Origin: Saprospiraceae bacterium UBA7328
GTDB taxonomy: Bacteria > Bacteroidota > Bacteroidia > Chitinophagales > Saprospiraceae
NCBI GenBank assembly: GCA_002471345.1
Contig: DKPS01000246.1
Span: forward strand, 1 to 21,953
Direction of reading: 5' to 3'
Length of the DNA: 21,953 nucleotides
Below, piece after piece: positions 9,137 to 16,965 of this stretch (within the stretch, counting starts at the first letter, position 1; each line of letters begins with the position of its first letter). The notes below the pieces were generated by a model. It saw nothing but the letters and a program-made list of their open reading frames with translations, did no database searches and was not told where the DNA came from. Made by a program: the position numbers and the translations under genes.

Positions 9137-9714
9137 ATGATATACTCGGAAAAAACCAATTGCTTCTTGCTTCAAAATCCCCAAGAAGAAGCACTCTCCT
9201 TGAATCAGCAGGTATCCCATTTAAAGTCATAAAGTGTGATTGGGATGAAGTGTATGATCCTGAAATGTCGGTTCATTCTATCCCACAATTTCTTGCTTAT
9301 CAAAAGGCCCTTTTTGTAAAAGATCAACTTTCGAAAAACCATATCATTCTTACAGCAGATACTGTCGTAGTTCAAAACGGCAAATTATTGGGCAAACCTA
9401 AAGACAAAGATGAAGCTATTAAGACTTTAACCAGTCTATCTAATAAATCTCATACAGTCATAACAGGCACCACTTTTATGAGTGATTCTAAGATTATAAA
9501 CACTTCCTGTTCTTCCACAGTGGAGTTCTGCGAATTAAGCAATAAAGAGATTGTAAACTATGTAGAAGAAGGCGCTCCATTTGATAAAGCTGGTTCATAT
9601 GGCATTCAAGATTGGATAGGTATATGTAAAATCAAATCGATAAAAGGCTCGTATCATAATGTCATGGGATTACCTACCCATATAGTTTATTCTGTGTTGA
9701 AATCATGGAAATAA
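9133..9714 (+). CDS. maf: Maf family nucleotide pyrophosphatase
   Basis: A 193-residue Maf/HAM1-like house-cleaning enzyme that hydrolyses non-canonical or excess nucleoside triphosphates to monophosphates. The family motifs are intact: LASKSPRR at residues 12-19 (phosphate-binding loop), TADTVV at 74-79 with the catalytic Asp76, LGKP at 86-89, and AGSYGIQ at 153-159. The AGSYxIQ form resembles the YhdE branch (dTTP/UTP) more than the YceF branch, which is a tentative distinction. It is the last gene of the fdx-iscX-ubiA-maf run: its ATG overlaps the ubiA stop (ATGA), and a terminator lies about 45 bases downstream. Confidence 0.93.
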   Translation: MNDILGKNQLLLASKSPRRSTLLESAGIPFKVIKCDWDEVYDPEMSVHSIPQFLAYQKALFVKDQLSKNHIILTADTVVVQNGKLLGKPKDKDEAIKTLTSLSNKSHTVITGTTFMSDSKIINTSCSSTVEFCELSNKEIVNYVEEGAPFDKAGSYGIQDWIGICKIKSIKGSYHNVMGLPTHIVYSVLKSWK

Positions 9715-9758
9715 GCAAAGCCCTAAGTTCATCAAGGGAGATAAGATTATGGCGCAAG

Positions 9759-9792
9759 AAAAAAGGCAACCCAACTAAGAGTTGCCCTTTTT
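9759..9792. terminator. Bidirectional intrinsic terminator
   Basis: A perfect stem GGCAAC (9765-9770) / GTTGCC (9781-9786) with a 10-base loop is flanked by six A on the left and, after one C, five T on the right. It lies between maf and the converging haloperoxidase gene, and the A and T tracts make it fit for both strands. Confidence 0.8.
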
Positions 9793-9839
9793 CAAAAACG
9801 CCTTCAGAATAATCAAACTGAAATCAATATTTTTAAACC

Positions 9840-11336
9840 TTAAGCAGGTCCTCTTCTTCTGATGTCCAATCTATTCACAGCATCAGATATTTCGTAACCA
9901 AGTCTTATTCCTTCTGAACAATCCATTCTAACATGTACACCTAAAGGAATTCGCGAGAAAGCATTTTCCTCCGCCAGTTCACTTAATGAATCAAAGCTTC
10001 TCGGTGTTCCTCTGAATTCATTTCTTCCTTCATGAGATCTATCTGTAAAATTCACATTATCTCCGAAATAATCTATGAAGACCCCAGCAGCTGCCGAGGC
10101 AAAACAAGAATGACCAGATGGGTATCCTGGAAAGGAAGGATTAGGCCTATAGACAAGTCTATAAAGATTGGTTTGATAATCAGGGTCTATGAATTCCTTG
10201 AAGAATACACTTGGCCGCATCACCATATATTCATATTTATCAGCCCATGTGGATACAGCAGCATCATTAAGAGAAAAACCTAGTTTTAACATTATTACAA
10301 GGCTTTGTTCCAAATCCATGTCAAATTGATTCATTAATTGTTTAGCAATTGAAACTTGCCGGCCCGGAGGGCTCATCATTAATCCTTCTACATCATCAGA
10401 CCAAAACTCCGCTACCCATAAATCATCTCCTTGTTTTAACTTTGCTTTATTGTTGATTTCATATACTTCTTCCATTTGAGAATAAAAATCATTTCCAGGA
10501 TCTTCACTATATGTAATAGGGGGTTGGCTTGAAGTCTCTTGAGGAGAAATAGCGAATGTCCTAACCGAACTCCAATACGGAAATAATGCCCGCTCAGGAT
10601 CTACACTGTATGTCCAATAGCCTTCTCTTGTTGGAGGCTCGTACGAAAATGGTTGTGGAGATTGGATCTGCTCTTCTGCGTTTGCATCTGTTTGACTATA
10701 AGCAATAATCTGAGAAGCCACATATGCTCCCCATCTTTCTGACGATCTAATCTCTGAATTAGATAAATTATCGCTCAAATTTGCAGCATAATTGCTTTCA
10801 GAAGTGGCAATAATACTTTTCACACTGGATGGAACATTGATCATAAAGTGATCCAGAACGTCAGCATAAGACGTATTTAATGCTAGAGGTAACTTTGCAT
10901 CACGACTTCTCTCTCTTTCACTAATTCGCAATCCTGATAGTCTCTCAGAGTTAGAGTTGTAGCCATTAAAAAAAGGGATCGCCACTTCATATGCTGCAAG
11001 ATTTATATAAGCTATAGCTCTAGCTGTTGCATTAGGACGCATACCTGTAGCGTATCTATCTAATTCTAAAAACACATCGCTCCATTGTTGCACAAGATTA
11101 CTGTTCTGATTTCTTGCATCGTTCTGCCCTCGATCTCCAAGATCATCATTTCCATTCTGGCCATTACTATTGTTGCCATTGTTCCCTACTTGTCCATTGT
11201 TAGGTCCTTGACCATTTGGACCGTTACCTCTTGCTTGAGCATCTGTAGCCGTAAAATCTTCACTACTATCTAATACACTCTCATCTTCAGCGCAAGACTG
11301 CATGAGAGAAAGCACACTACGGATATTGCTATCCAA
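9840..11336 (-). CDS. Vanadium-haloperoxidase/PAP2-type enzyme, body ORF
   Basis: The C-terminal half holds the complete vanadate/phosphate site of the PAP2-haloperoxidase superfamily: K367-x6-RP (374-375), PSGHS (406-410) and SR(461-462)-x5-H468-x3-D472. The protein is helical before this, as in bacterial vanadium-dependent haloperoxidase homologues of about 450-500 residues. It could oxidise halides or act as an acid phosphatase; the motifs do not decide. Residues about 36-80 form a Gly/Asn/Gln-rich linker. The first ATG of this frame (11336) gives a poor, polar N-terminus containing QSCAEDES. The convincing lipoprotein signal peptide is encoded just upstream in another frame (see 11270-11356). 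The real gene therefore probably starts at 11356 and carries a one-base deletion or an assembly error. If truly shifted, this product would not be exported. Confidence 0.75.
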   Translation of the reverse strand: MDSNIRSVLSLMQSCAEDESVLDSSEDFTATDAQARGNGPNGQGPNNGQVGNNGNNSNGQNGNDDLGDRGQNDARNQNSNLVQQWSDVFLELDRYATGMRPNATARAIAYINLAAYEVAIPFFNGYNSNSERLSGLRISERERSRDAKLPLALNTSYADVLDHFMINVPSSVKSIIATSESNYAANLSDNLSNSEIRSSERWGAYVASQIIAYSQTDANAEEQIQSPQPFSYEPPTREGYWTYSVDPERALFPYWSSVRTFAISPQETSSQPPITYSEDPGNDFYSQMEEVYEINNKAKLKQGDDLWVAEFWSDDVEGLMMSPPGRQVSIAKQLMNQFDMDLEQSLVIMLKLGFSLNDAAVSTWADKYEYMVMRPSVFFKEFIDPDYQTNLYRLVYRPNPSFPGYPSGHSCFASAAAGVFIDYFGDNVNFTDRSHEGRNEFRGTPRSFDSLSELAEENAFSRIPLGVHVRMDCSEGIRLGYEISDAVNRLDIRRRGPA

Positions 11337-11356
11337 ATCATTTTTGAAAACTTCAT
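11270..11356 (-). pseudogene. Out-of-frame lipoprotein signal peptide of the haloperoxidase gene
   Basis: A minus-strand ORF starts at the ATG at 11356-11354 and encodes 28 residues: MKFSKM, then the hydrophobic core IWIAISVVCF and the lipobox LSC, ending at TAG (11272-11270). This is a textbook SPII signal peptide but stops almost at once. The body ORF of the haloperoxidase lies in the frame reached by adding one base. With one extra T in the AGTCTTGC region (about 11290-11300) the protein would read FLSC, then SSCAEDES, and join the body. The lesion is thus a single-base deletion, an assembly indel, or much less likely a -1 frameshift, since there is no good slippery heptamer. Confidence 0.7.
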
Positions 11357-11540
11357 TTTAGTATTTTTTGGTTGAAAAAAGCTTGGTTCTCTCCCTTGGC
11401 CAAGAATTGAAATCAAGAGTAGACTTTATTCAAATGCTGAAGTTTTTAGTTTGAAAAGAAACGACTGATTAAGTATTCTGATATAACAAGTAAGCCTTTA
11501 GATATTTGTACTTATATTTTAATTCATATTTTATTAAAAG

Positions 11541-12056
11541 ATGAATAAAGCATTCAAAGAGTTTGAGACCGATAGATTAAAACTTATACCAACAAGCCTA
11601 GAAGATGCAGCTTATGTTCTTAAAATTATGAATACTCCAAAGTGGCATCAATACATAGGTGACCGTGGTATTCATACACTTACTGATGCTTCTAACTATA
11701 TTAAAAATCATATGTTCCCTCTATTAGAAAGGCGTGGATTCTCAAATTATACTATGGTTTTAAAATCCAATGGTGAAAAAATAGGGTCATGCGGATTATA
11801 TGACCGAGAAAAAATAGAAGGTATAGACATTGGGTTTGCCCTACTTCCAGAATATGAAAGAAAAGGATATGGCTTCGAAGCAGCAACTAAAATATTAGAA
11901 ACTACTCGTGATGTTTTTAATATTTCAAAATTATCGGCTATTACAACAACAGCTAATAAAGCGTCACAATTACTTATAGAAAAATTGGGAATGACATATA
12001 AAGAGACAATTAAATGGGACCATGAAGAATTGATGCTCTATGTAATTCACTTTTAA
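11541..12056 (+). CDS. GNAT N-acetyltransferase, RimJ/RimL-like
   Basis: A 171-residue acetyl-CoA-dependent acetyltransferase of the RimJ/RimL-like branch (Acetyltransf_3). It begins with the typical ETDRLKLIP strand (residues 9-17). IDIGFALLPEYERKGYGFEA (95-114) contains the acetyl-CoA pyrophosphate-binding loop R107-K-G-Y-G, and TTANKASQLLIEKLGM near residues 136-151 is the conserved C-terminal helix with the N.AS..L.EK.GM pattern. The substrate (protein N-terminus or small molecule) cannot be read from sequence. It stands alone after a divergent promoter region with the haloperoxidase gene and is followed by 191 non-coding bases (218 to the preferred start of the next gene). Confidence 0.88.
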   Translation: MNKAFKEFETDRLKLIPTSLEDAAYVLKIMNTPKWHQYIGDRGIHTLTDASNYIKNHMFPLLERRGFSNYTMVLKSNGEKIGSCGLYDREKIEGIDIGFALLPEYERKGYGFEAATKILETTRDVFNISKLSAITTTANKASQLLIEKLGMTYKETIKWDHEELMLYVIHF

Positions 12057-12133
12057 ATGACTGTTTGAGTAAAGATGATAACATCAATTTTCTCACACTT
12101 CCAATTGGTTCACATACAACAAAACACCCATTA

Positions 12134-12152
12134 TTCAAATAGCTGATTTGAA
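12134..12152. promoter_or_regulatory. 7-bp inverted repeat in the gap before the ABA4-like gene
   Basis: TTCAAAT (12134-12140), five spacer bases and ATTTGAA (12146-12152) form a perfect inverted repeat between the GNAT gene and the ABA4-like gene. No T-tract follows, so it is more likely an operator or weak hairpin than a terminator. No matching regulator is in the window. Confidence 0.3.
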
Positions 12153-12274
12153 CTGTACCAAAGACTCATTGGCTACCGCATAATCACGATTTAAAAGGCT
12201 CCATGAATTCACAGTTTTAATAAAATAAGGCATCAAAAACCATACTATTGTCTATATTTCAGAAAACAAAAAAC

Positions 12275-12709
12275 ATGTCACCAGAATCTATATTTTCGAT
12301 CTGTGGATCCGTCACAATGCTAGGCTGGATCCTACTAATCATTTCACCACTAAATGAAAGAATTAAAAAAATAGTTAATTGGGGACTCATCCCATTCTTG
12401 CTAAGTCTAGTTTATGCTTGGCTTATTTTTGCTTATTTCGGAGATGCCGATGGAGGTTTTGGTAGTCTTGCTGAAGTCAAAAAGCTTTTCACCAATGATC
12501 ATGCAGCATTGGCAGGATGGATTCACTACTTGGCATTTGATCTCTGGGTTGGGTCGTGGGCCCTATCAAACTCTAAAAAACATGGTATTCATCACTTTTT
12601 AATGATACCTATTCTGCTAGCTACTTTTATGCTAGGACCAATAGGGCTGGCTGTTTATTTTATTGTAAGAATGCTTTATTCTAAAACTCCGGATCATGAC
12701 AATTTCTGA
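12275..12709 (+). CDS. ABA4-like (DUF4281) membrane protein
   Basis: A 144-residue, four-helix membrane protein matching the ABA4-like family (DUF4281). The family hallmarks are GWIHYLAFDLWVGSW (residues 81-95), a following HGIHH, and TFMLGPIGLAVY (117-128). Plant ABA4 is needed for neoxanthin formation; the role of bacterial members is not established, so no reaction is claimed. I start at the ATG at 12275. An in-frame TTG at 12248 would add nine polar residues and is less likely. The last 14 bases overlap the next membrane-protein gene, so the two are translationally linked. Confidence 0.7.
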   Translation: MSPESIFSICGSVTMLGWILLIISPLNERIKKIVNWGLIPFLLSLVYAWLIFAYFGDADGGFGSLAEVKKLFTNDHAALAGWIHYLAFDLWVGSWALSNSKKHGIHHFLMIPILLATFMLGPIGLAVYFIVRMLYSKTPDHDNF

Positions 12710-13490
12710 ATTTCTCGGAAATATTTATAATCGAGATTCTCTGCTTTTTAGAGCTGGGATGTTTACTCTAATAGTGGCTCCATTGTTATTAATTCCATTA
12801 AGTTTTGATAACAGATTAGTAATGGGAATAAATCCATGGATAAAGCCTATCAAATTCTGCTTGTCAATAACGATATTCGTATGGACAGTCGCATGGATGC
12901 TTCATTACTTTCCTACGACCTCTAGATGGAGGAAATTTGTAAGTAAAAGCATATTTATTGCAATGATCATTGAAATCCTGGTCATTTTAGTACAAGCAGG
13001 TAGAGGCACCTCCTCCCATTTCAATATGGAAAGTGAATTCGATGGAATTATGTTTGGAGCTATGGGATTTATGATTATTTTAAGTACAGTGGCAAGTATA
13101 GTTCTTTTCTTAATGTTCGTTTTCAAAAAACCAAACCTTGAAAAGGTCTACTACTATAGTATACTTATAGGAATTGCCATTTTCTTATTGGCCAGTTATA
13201 TGGGAAGTATCATGATAACAAATATGGCCCATTCTGTAGGGGTCGAAGATGGAGGTCCTGGAATTCCATTTTTTAACTGGAGTACGGAGGGAGGCGACCT
13301 TAGAGCAGCTCATTTTTTTGGCCTTCATGCTTTTCAGATATTTCCTCTATTTGCATTCCATATTGATAAAAAAACCAATATTCAAGTTTCTGGCAGAATG
13401 GCGACTTTACTTGTGTTTACTTTACTCTATCTCACTTTACTTTTGTATGTATTCTTTAAATCTATGAATGGGGTTCCACTTTTTGGATAG
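12696..13490 (+). CDS. Unrecognised multi-pass membrane protein
   Basis: A 264-residue protein with about six or seven hydrophobic helices (near 19-36, 54-70, 85-101, 118-143, 152-175, 204-222 and 235-255). I do not recognise a named family. Its loops and helix ends hold motifs that look conserved: NPWIKPIKF (46-54), QAGRGTSSHFN (100-110), and the segment 179-218 with His179, GVEDGGPG, GGDLRAAHF and GLHAFQ. The His, Arg and Asp residues placed at membrane edges (H70, H108, H179, H206, H211) could bind a metal or haem; this is inference. It overlaps the ABA4-like gene by 14 bases, so a shared membrane role is likely. Confidence 0.65.
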   Translation: MTISEFLGNIYNRDSLLFRAGMFTLIVAPLLLIPLSFDNRLVMGINPWIKPIKFCLSITIFVWTVAWMLHYFPTTSRWRKFVSKSIFIAMIIEILVILVQAGRGTSSHFNMESEFDGIMFGAMGFMIILSTVASIVLFLMFVFKKPNLEKVYYYSILIGIAIFLLASYMGSIMITNMAHSVGVEDGGPGIPFFNWSTEGGDLRAAHFFGLHAFQIFPLFAFHIDKKTNIQVSGRMATLLVFTLLYLTLLLYVFFKSMNGVPLFG

Positions 13491-13558
13491 ATCATAATGT
13501 ACTTTTAATCCTTAAAATACTCACATTCAGTAATTATCTCATGATTAAATAAAACTTC

Positions 13559-14725
13559 GTGATAAGGCATTTCTACATTTTCTTTTCAATTTTTATAATC
13601 ACTTCTTGTAATCAAAACATTCCACACAAAAAATCAATGATGAAATCATCTTCAATTAAATTACTCGTTGGCACTTATACCCAAAAAGAAGGACATGTCG
13701 ATGGTAAAGCTGATGGCATATATTTGATGGAAATGAATCAACAGGACGGAAGCGTCACTATTGTAGATGCAATCTCAGGAATTGTAAACCCCTCATATGC
13801 TGTTACACATTCTAATGGCAGAAGTATTTATGCAGTGAGCGAAGTAGCAGGAAGCACTCAATTGGGACAAGTATATGCATATACAATTGATTCTGAAGAC
13901 GAGAACTTCAAAAAAGTATCCGCTCTTCCTTCTTTTGGCAATGCGCCTTGTCATTTGTTTTTAGATGAAACGTCAATGAGGTTATATGTAGTTAATTACA
14001 TGGGAGGGATAACCAATTATCAAGTTAACAAAGATGGAAGTCTATCGAGTGCTCCTCAGAGCATAAACTATGAAGGTGGAACATTAGGGTCAACGCGACA
14101 AGAAGGGCCACACCCCCACATGATTCAACGCTTCGGTGATTTTGTCTATGTTTCCGATTTAGGTACTGATCAGATTATTACTTATAGTGTTAATCATAAT
14201 GGTACACTTAAAGAAATAAGTAGAACAAGCACCTCTTCAGCTGGTGGCCCTAGGCACTTTGCCGTACATCCTTCTAATGGCAAACTATATGTTACAAATG
14301 AACTAAATCTTACGATACAATCTTTTGAAATAAATCGTGGAGGTTCGGAAATGGCATTATCTCAAACCATTTCTCTTCATAATGGTCTCATAGATCAAAA
14401 CGGACACTCTGGTGCTGCCATTAAAATTCACCCCTCTGGAAAATATTTATATGCGGCAATGAGAGCCAGTGATAGAAGTGAGGATAATACAATTCAACAA
14501 TTTAATATTGAAGCTAATGGGAATCTTAAACACATATCCTCGACATTCACAAAAGGTTCAGTTCCTAGAGACTTTGAAATAAGTCCAGACGGATCTTTCT
14601 TATTAGTAGCAAATCAAAATTCGGATAATATTGTCACCTTCAAGATTGACCAAATCTCAGGGAACCTAAATAAGAATCCCAAAATATCAAATGTCAAAAC
14701 TCCTGTATCAATAAAATTTTTCTAA
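13559..14725 (+). CDS. Lactonase-family seven-bladed propeller lipoprotein
   Basis: A 388-residue protein of the lactonase family (PF10282; 6-phosphogluconolactonase/carboxymuconate cyclase-like beta-propeller). The GTG start is chosen because it gives a clean lipoprotein signal peptide: HFYIFFSIFIITSC, with Cys17 as the lipid-bearing residue. ATG codons at residues 27-28 would discard it. The propeller starts at about residue 33 (LLVGTYTQ) and repeats blades such as NPSYAVTHSNGRSIYAVSE, GNAPCHLFLDETSMRLYVVN, GGPRHFAVHPSNGKLYVTNE and PRDFEISPDGSFLLVANQ. The lipobox places it in the cell envelope, so it is unlikely to be the cytosolic enzyme of the pentose phosphate pathway. A MOSC gene follows after 3 bases, suggesting co-transcription. 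Confidence 0.85.
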   Translation: MIRHFYIFFSIFIITSCNQNIPHKKSMMKSSSIKLLVGTYTQKEGHVDGKADGIYLMEMNQQDGSVTIVDAISGIVNPSYAVTHSNGRSIYAVSEVAGSTQLGQVYAYTIDSEDENFKKVSALPSFGNAPCHLFLDETSMRLYVVNYMGGITNYQVNKDGSLSSAPQSINYEGGTLGSTRQEGPHPHMIQRFGDFVYVSDLGTDQIITYSVNHNGTLKEISRTSTSSAGGPRHFAVHPSNGKLYVTNELNLTIQSFEINRGGSEMALSQTISLHNGLIDQNGHSGAAIKIHPSGKYLYAAMRASDRSEDNTIQQFNIEANGNLKHISSTFTKGSVPRDFEISPDGSFLLVANQNSDNIVTFKIDQISGNLNKNPKISNVKTPVSIKFF

Positions 14726-14728
14726 ACT

Positions 14729-15529
14729 ATGATTTCAGTTACTCGCCTTCTTCGCTACCCTATTAAGTCATGCAGAGGAGAATTTCTAAACAATGCAGAA
14801 ATAACCGACACAGGGCTGAAACACGACAGAAACTGGGCGCTTTTTGATACTACTGGGCAAGCAATAACAGGAAGACAGAATGCTCAAATGTTAGATATAA
14901 AAGTCCAAATTACAGATGAAACGGCAACTATTGTTCTAGATAAGACACCACAGATTAGTTTTTCGATAGAAAATCAATATTCAAAACCGCAATCTGCTAA
15001 AATTTTCTCGTATGATGTGACCGGTTATGAGGTCAGTAGAGACATAGACCAGTGGTTTTCTGAATATCTTCAAAAAGAGGTAAAAATGTTATTTGCTTCA
15101 GATTTGAATCGACCCGTATTGCCCAAACATGGTGGCAAAGAAAAGGATTTAGTGAGTTTTGCAGACCAGGCTCCTATCTTACTCCTTTCTGAGGCATCAG
15201 TAAAAGATCTAAACAGTAGACTTGGTTCGCCAATTACATTTCATAGGTTTAGACCTAATATTGTAATAAAAGGGTGCTTCCCATATGCTGAGGACGAATG
15301 GAAAGAAATAAAAATTGGTGAATGTCATTTTGAAGTAATTCAAAAATGTGAAAGATGCATCTTTACCACCATAGACCCCAAATCAAAACTCAAAGATCCA
15401 AATAAGGAACCCCTAAAGACATTATCATCTTACAGAAAAAAGCATAATGGAGGTGTAGATTTTGGGGTTCATCTTGTCCCGAGGAAACTAGGTCATATAC
15501 GCCTTGATGACAGGATAGAACTCTCCTAG
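14729..15529 (+). CDS. MOSC domain protein, mARC/YcbX-like
   Basis: A 266-residue molybdenum-cofactor sulfurase-C-terminal (MOSC) protein. An N-terminal MOSC_N beta-barrel (about 1-115, starting with LLRYPIKSCRG) precedes the MOSC domain (about 125-264), with RFRPNIVI at 173-180 and KCERCIFTTID at 206-216. Cys210 aligns with the Mo-ligating cysteine of the mARC/YcbX group, which reduces N-hydroxylated compounds. E. coli YcbX has an added C-terminal ferredoxin domain that is absent here, so an outside electron donor would be needed. The stop codon TAG lies in a CTAG that also encodes the stop of the converging DUF2855 gene. Confidence 0.88.
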   Translation: MISVTRLLRYPIKSCRGEFLNNAEITDTGLKHDRNWALFDTTGQAITGRQNAQMLDIKVQITDETATIVLDKTPQISFSIENQYSKPQSAKIFSYDVTGYEVSRDIDQWFSEYLQKEVKMLFASDLNRPVLPKHGGKEKDLVSFADQAPILLLSEASVKDLNSRLGSPITFHRFRPNIVIKGCFPYAEDEWKEIKIGECHFEVIQKCERCIFTTIDPKSKLKDPNKEPLKTLSSYRKKHNGGVDFGVHLVPRKLGHIRLDDRIELS

Positions 15530-16608
15530 GATTTTATTATATATCCTTTACTTGGATCTACTTTACCACTTATCATTGCTGTGAATGTAGATTGTAAATC
15601 TTCAAATGTAGAAAGGTATTCTAAATCTATCCACTTACTTGCTGTCTCTATAAATGAATACAATGCTTTTGTGGTGATCTCATTTCCTTTTGCTGGACCA
15701 TGTTTCTTGAAGAACCCTTGAGCATAAGTTGGTGCAAAAAAGAATCTTGCTACTGGTATCTTAGATTCCATATTTGCTGAACTCCAATCAGTAAGACCGA
15801 CTTTACATAAATGTTTGAGACGTTCTCCCAGTTGTTCGTATAGAGCAAGATTTAGTTTTCCATTTCCTGCCATATCTACCATTACTGAATCTTTAGAAGG
15901 CACTTCAGCTGCCACATCTTTATAGTCAATTACTTGATTATATAGTCCAGTTTCTTTTACAAACTCGACATTTCTAGTTGAAGTAAGACCAATCACATTC
16001 TTGTTATGATCCTTCTGGATATTTTTCAAAGTGTATGCTAATCCTAATGAAGTTTTTGAAGAAGCACTGGTAATTATGACATTTTCAGAAGTGAAAAAAT
16101 CTTCGAGATGCAAAAACTCACAAATCGAAAAAGATGTCATGAATAATGGCTTAGTAATAGGAATAAAGTCTTCAACTCCCTCAGGGAAATTTAAAATTTC
16201 TCCTTCTCGACTATATGTATTGTAAATAGGAGCAAGGGCTTGGCGATGCTCACTAATATCCATAAAGGAAAACTGGTTAACTTTTCCAGCCTTAATTTTT
16301 AAGTACTGTGACATAGGGAAATAACCATACACTTTTTCACCAACCTCTACACCTTCGCATTTGCTTTCTTCTACAGTCGCAAATCCCCACACGGGCACTT
16401 TTCCCCAAGGTTCAGGAGCGGGAAAGAAGTCCCAATATTTAACTTGATATCCAATAACAGCATAAGTCACATTATTAGATGTAAGTGCATATTTATCTAC
16501 TTTCAAAATAACTTCTCCATCTGCAGTTGACGTCATTTCTTCTTCCTTAATCGAAGTATTGAGGATTGCTTTCTTTTCTGTATAGAGAGATTTATTTATC
16601 ATTTGCAT
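15526..16608 (-). CDS. DUF2855 family protein
   Basis: A 360-residue protein that resembles the DUF2855 family, which looks distantly like medium-chain dehydrogenases/reductases. The N-terminal half has the GroES-like segments YALTSNNVTYAVIGY and WGKVPVWGFATVEES, with GEKVYGYFP. The middle carries VIITSASSKTSLGLAYTL (a Rossmann-like start without the classical GxGxxG), followed by VIGLTSTRN and an AGNGKLNLAL segment. No Zn-binding cysteines are obvious. Activity in this family is not established. The start is the ATG at 16608; the ATG at 16602 is equally possible. Upstream lie two GTATAC boxes 21 bases apart, placed where an operator would act. The 3' end overlaps the MOSC gene by four bases. 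Confidence 0.75.
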   Translation of the reverse strand: MQMINKSLYTEKKAILNTSIKEEEMTSTADGEVILKVDKYALTSNNVTYAVIGYQVKYWDFFPAPEPWGKVPVWGFATVEESKCEGVEVGEKVYGYFPMSQYLKIKAGKVNQFSFMDISEHRQALAPIYNTYSREGEILNFPEGVEDFIPITKPLFMTSFSICEFLHLEDFFTSENVIITSASSKTSLGLAYTLKNIQKDHNKNVIGLTSTRNVEFVKETGLYNQVIDYKDVAAEVPSKDSVMVDMAGNGKLNLALYEQLGERLKHLCKVGLTDWSSANMESKIPVARFFFAPTYAQGFFKKHGPAKGNEITTKALYSFIETASKWIDLEYLSTFEDLQSTFTAMISGKVDPSKGYIIKS

Positions 16609-16629
16609 TCCAATCTTTAGAATGCTAAA

Positions 16630-16658
16630 AGTATACGTTTTCTGACCAAGAGTATACT
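16630..16658. promoter_or_regulatory. Paired AGTATAC operator-like boxes
   Basis: AGTATACG at 16630-16637 and the perfect palindrome AGTATACT at 16651-16658 are exactly 21 bases apart, two helical turns, so a dimeric regulator could bind both on one face. They lie 22-50 bases upstream of the DUF2855 start. Confidence 0.4.
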
Positions 16659-16891
16659 CCTATTTACATTATTAGCCCTGGTTAACAATTAGGTATTACA
16701 CACCTATGTCATTAAAAATACAAACTGCGAAATCAATCCAAAATGAATGCAACTCAATTGTAAATAGAGTGGGAATCACCTTTTTAGTAAATTCTGAACA
16801 TATCCAAAGTCAAAATAATTCAGAGCTTATATGATCCTCAATATTATGATACAAAACTATAATACGATCAGCTTGGACTTTAAATCAATAG

Positions 16892-16907
16892 ATTATGTAT
16901 ACATAAT
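16892..16907. promoter_or_regulatory. Perfect 16-bp palindrome with GTATAC core
   Basis: ATTATGTATACATAAT is its own reverse complement and has the same GTATAC core as the paired boxes at 16630-16658. It lies 119 bases before the amidohydrolase start. It is a candidate operator for the same regulator; no regulator gene is in the window. Confidence 0.4.
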
Positions 16908-16931
16908 GCTATCATCCTAAATTCCCCCAAT

Positions 16932-16965
16932 CGCAATTGGTAAAATTCATAACAATTCAATTGCG
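16932..16965. promoter_or_regulatory. 8-bp inverted repeat upstream of the amidohydrolase
   Basis: CGCAATTG (16932-16939) and CAATTGCG (16958-16965) form a perfect inverted repeat with an 18-base spacer, 61-94 bases before the amidohydrolase start. Each arm also contains the palindrome CAATTG. It may be an operator or a hairpin in the leader. Confidence 0.35.

Noticed and set aside
11290..11310. Programmed -1 frameshifting to join the haloperoxidase leader and body
   Set aside because: No slippery heptamer or strong downstream hairpin is visible; a deletion or assembly indel is simpler.
12248..12274. TTG start extension of the ABA4-like gene
   Set aside because: It adds nine polar residues before the conserved start, and a normal ATG follows at 12275.
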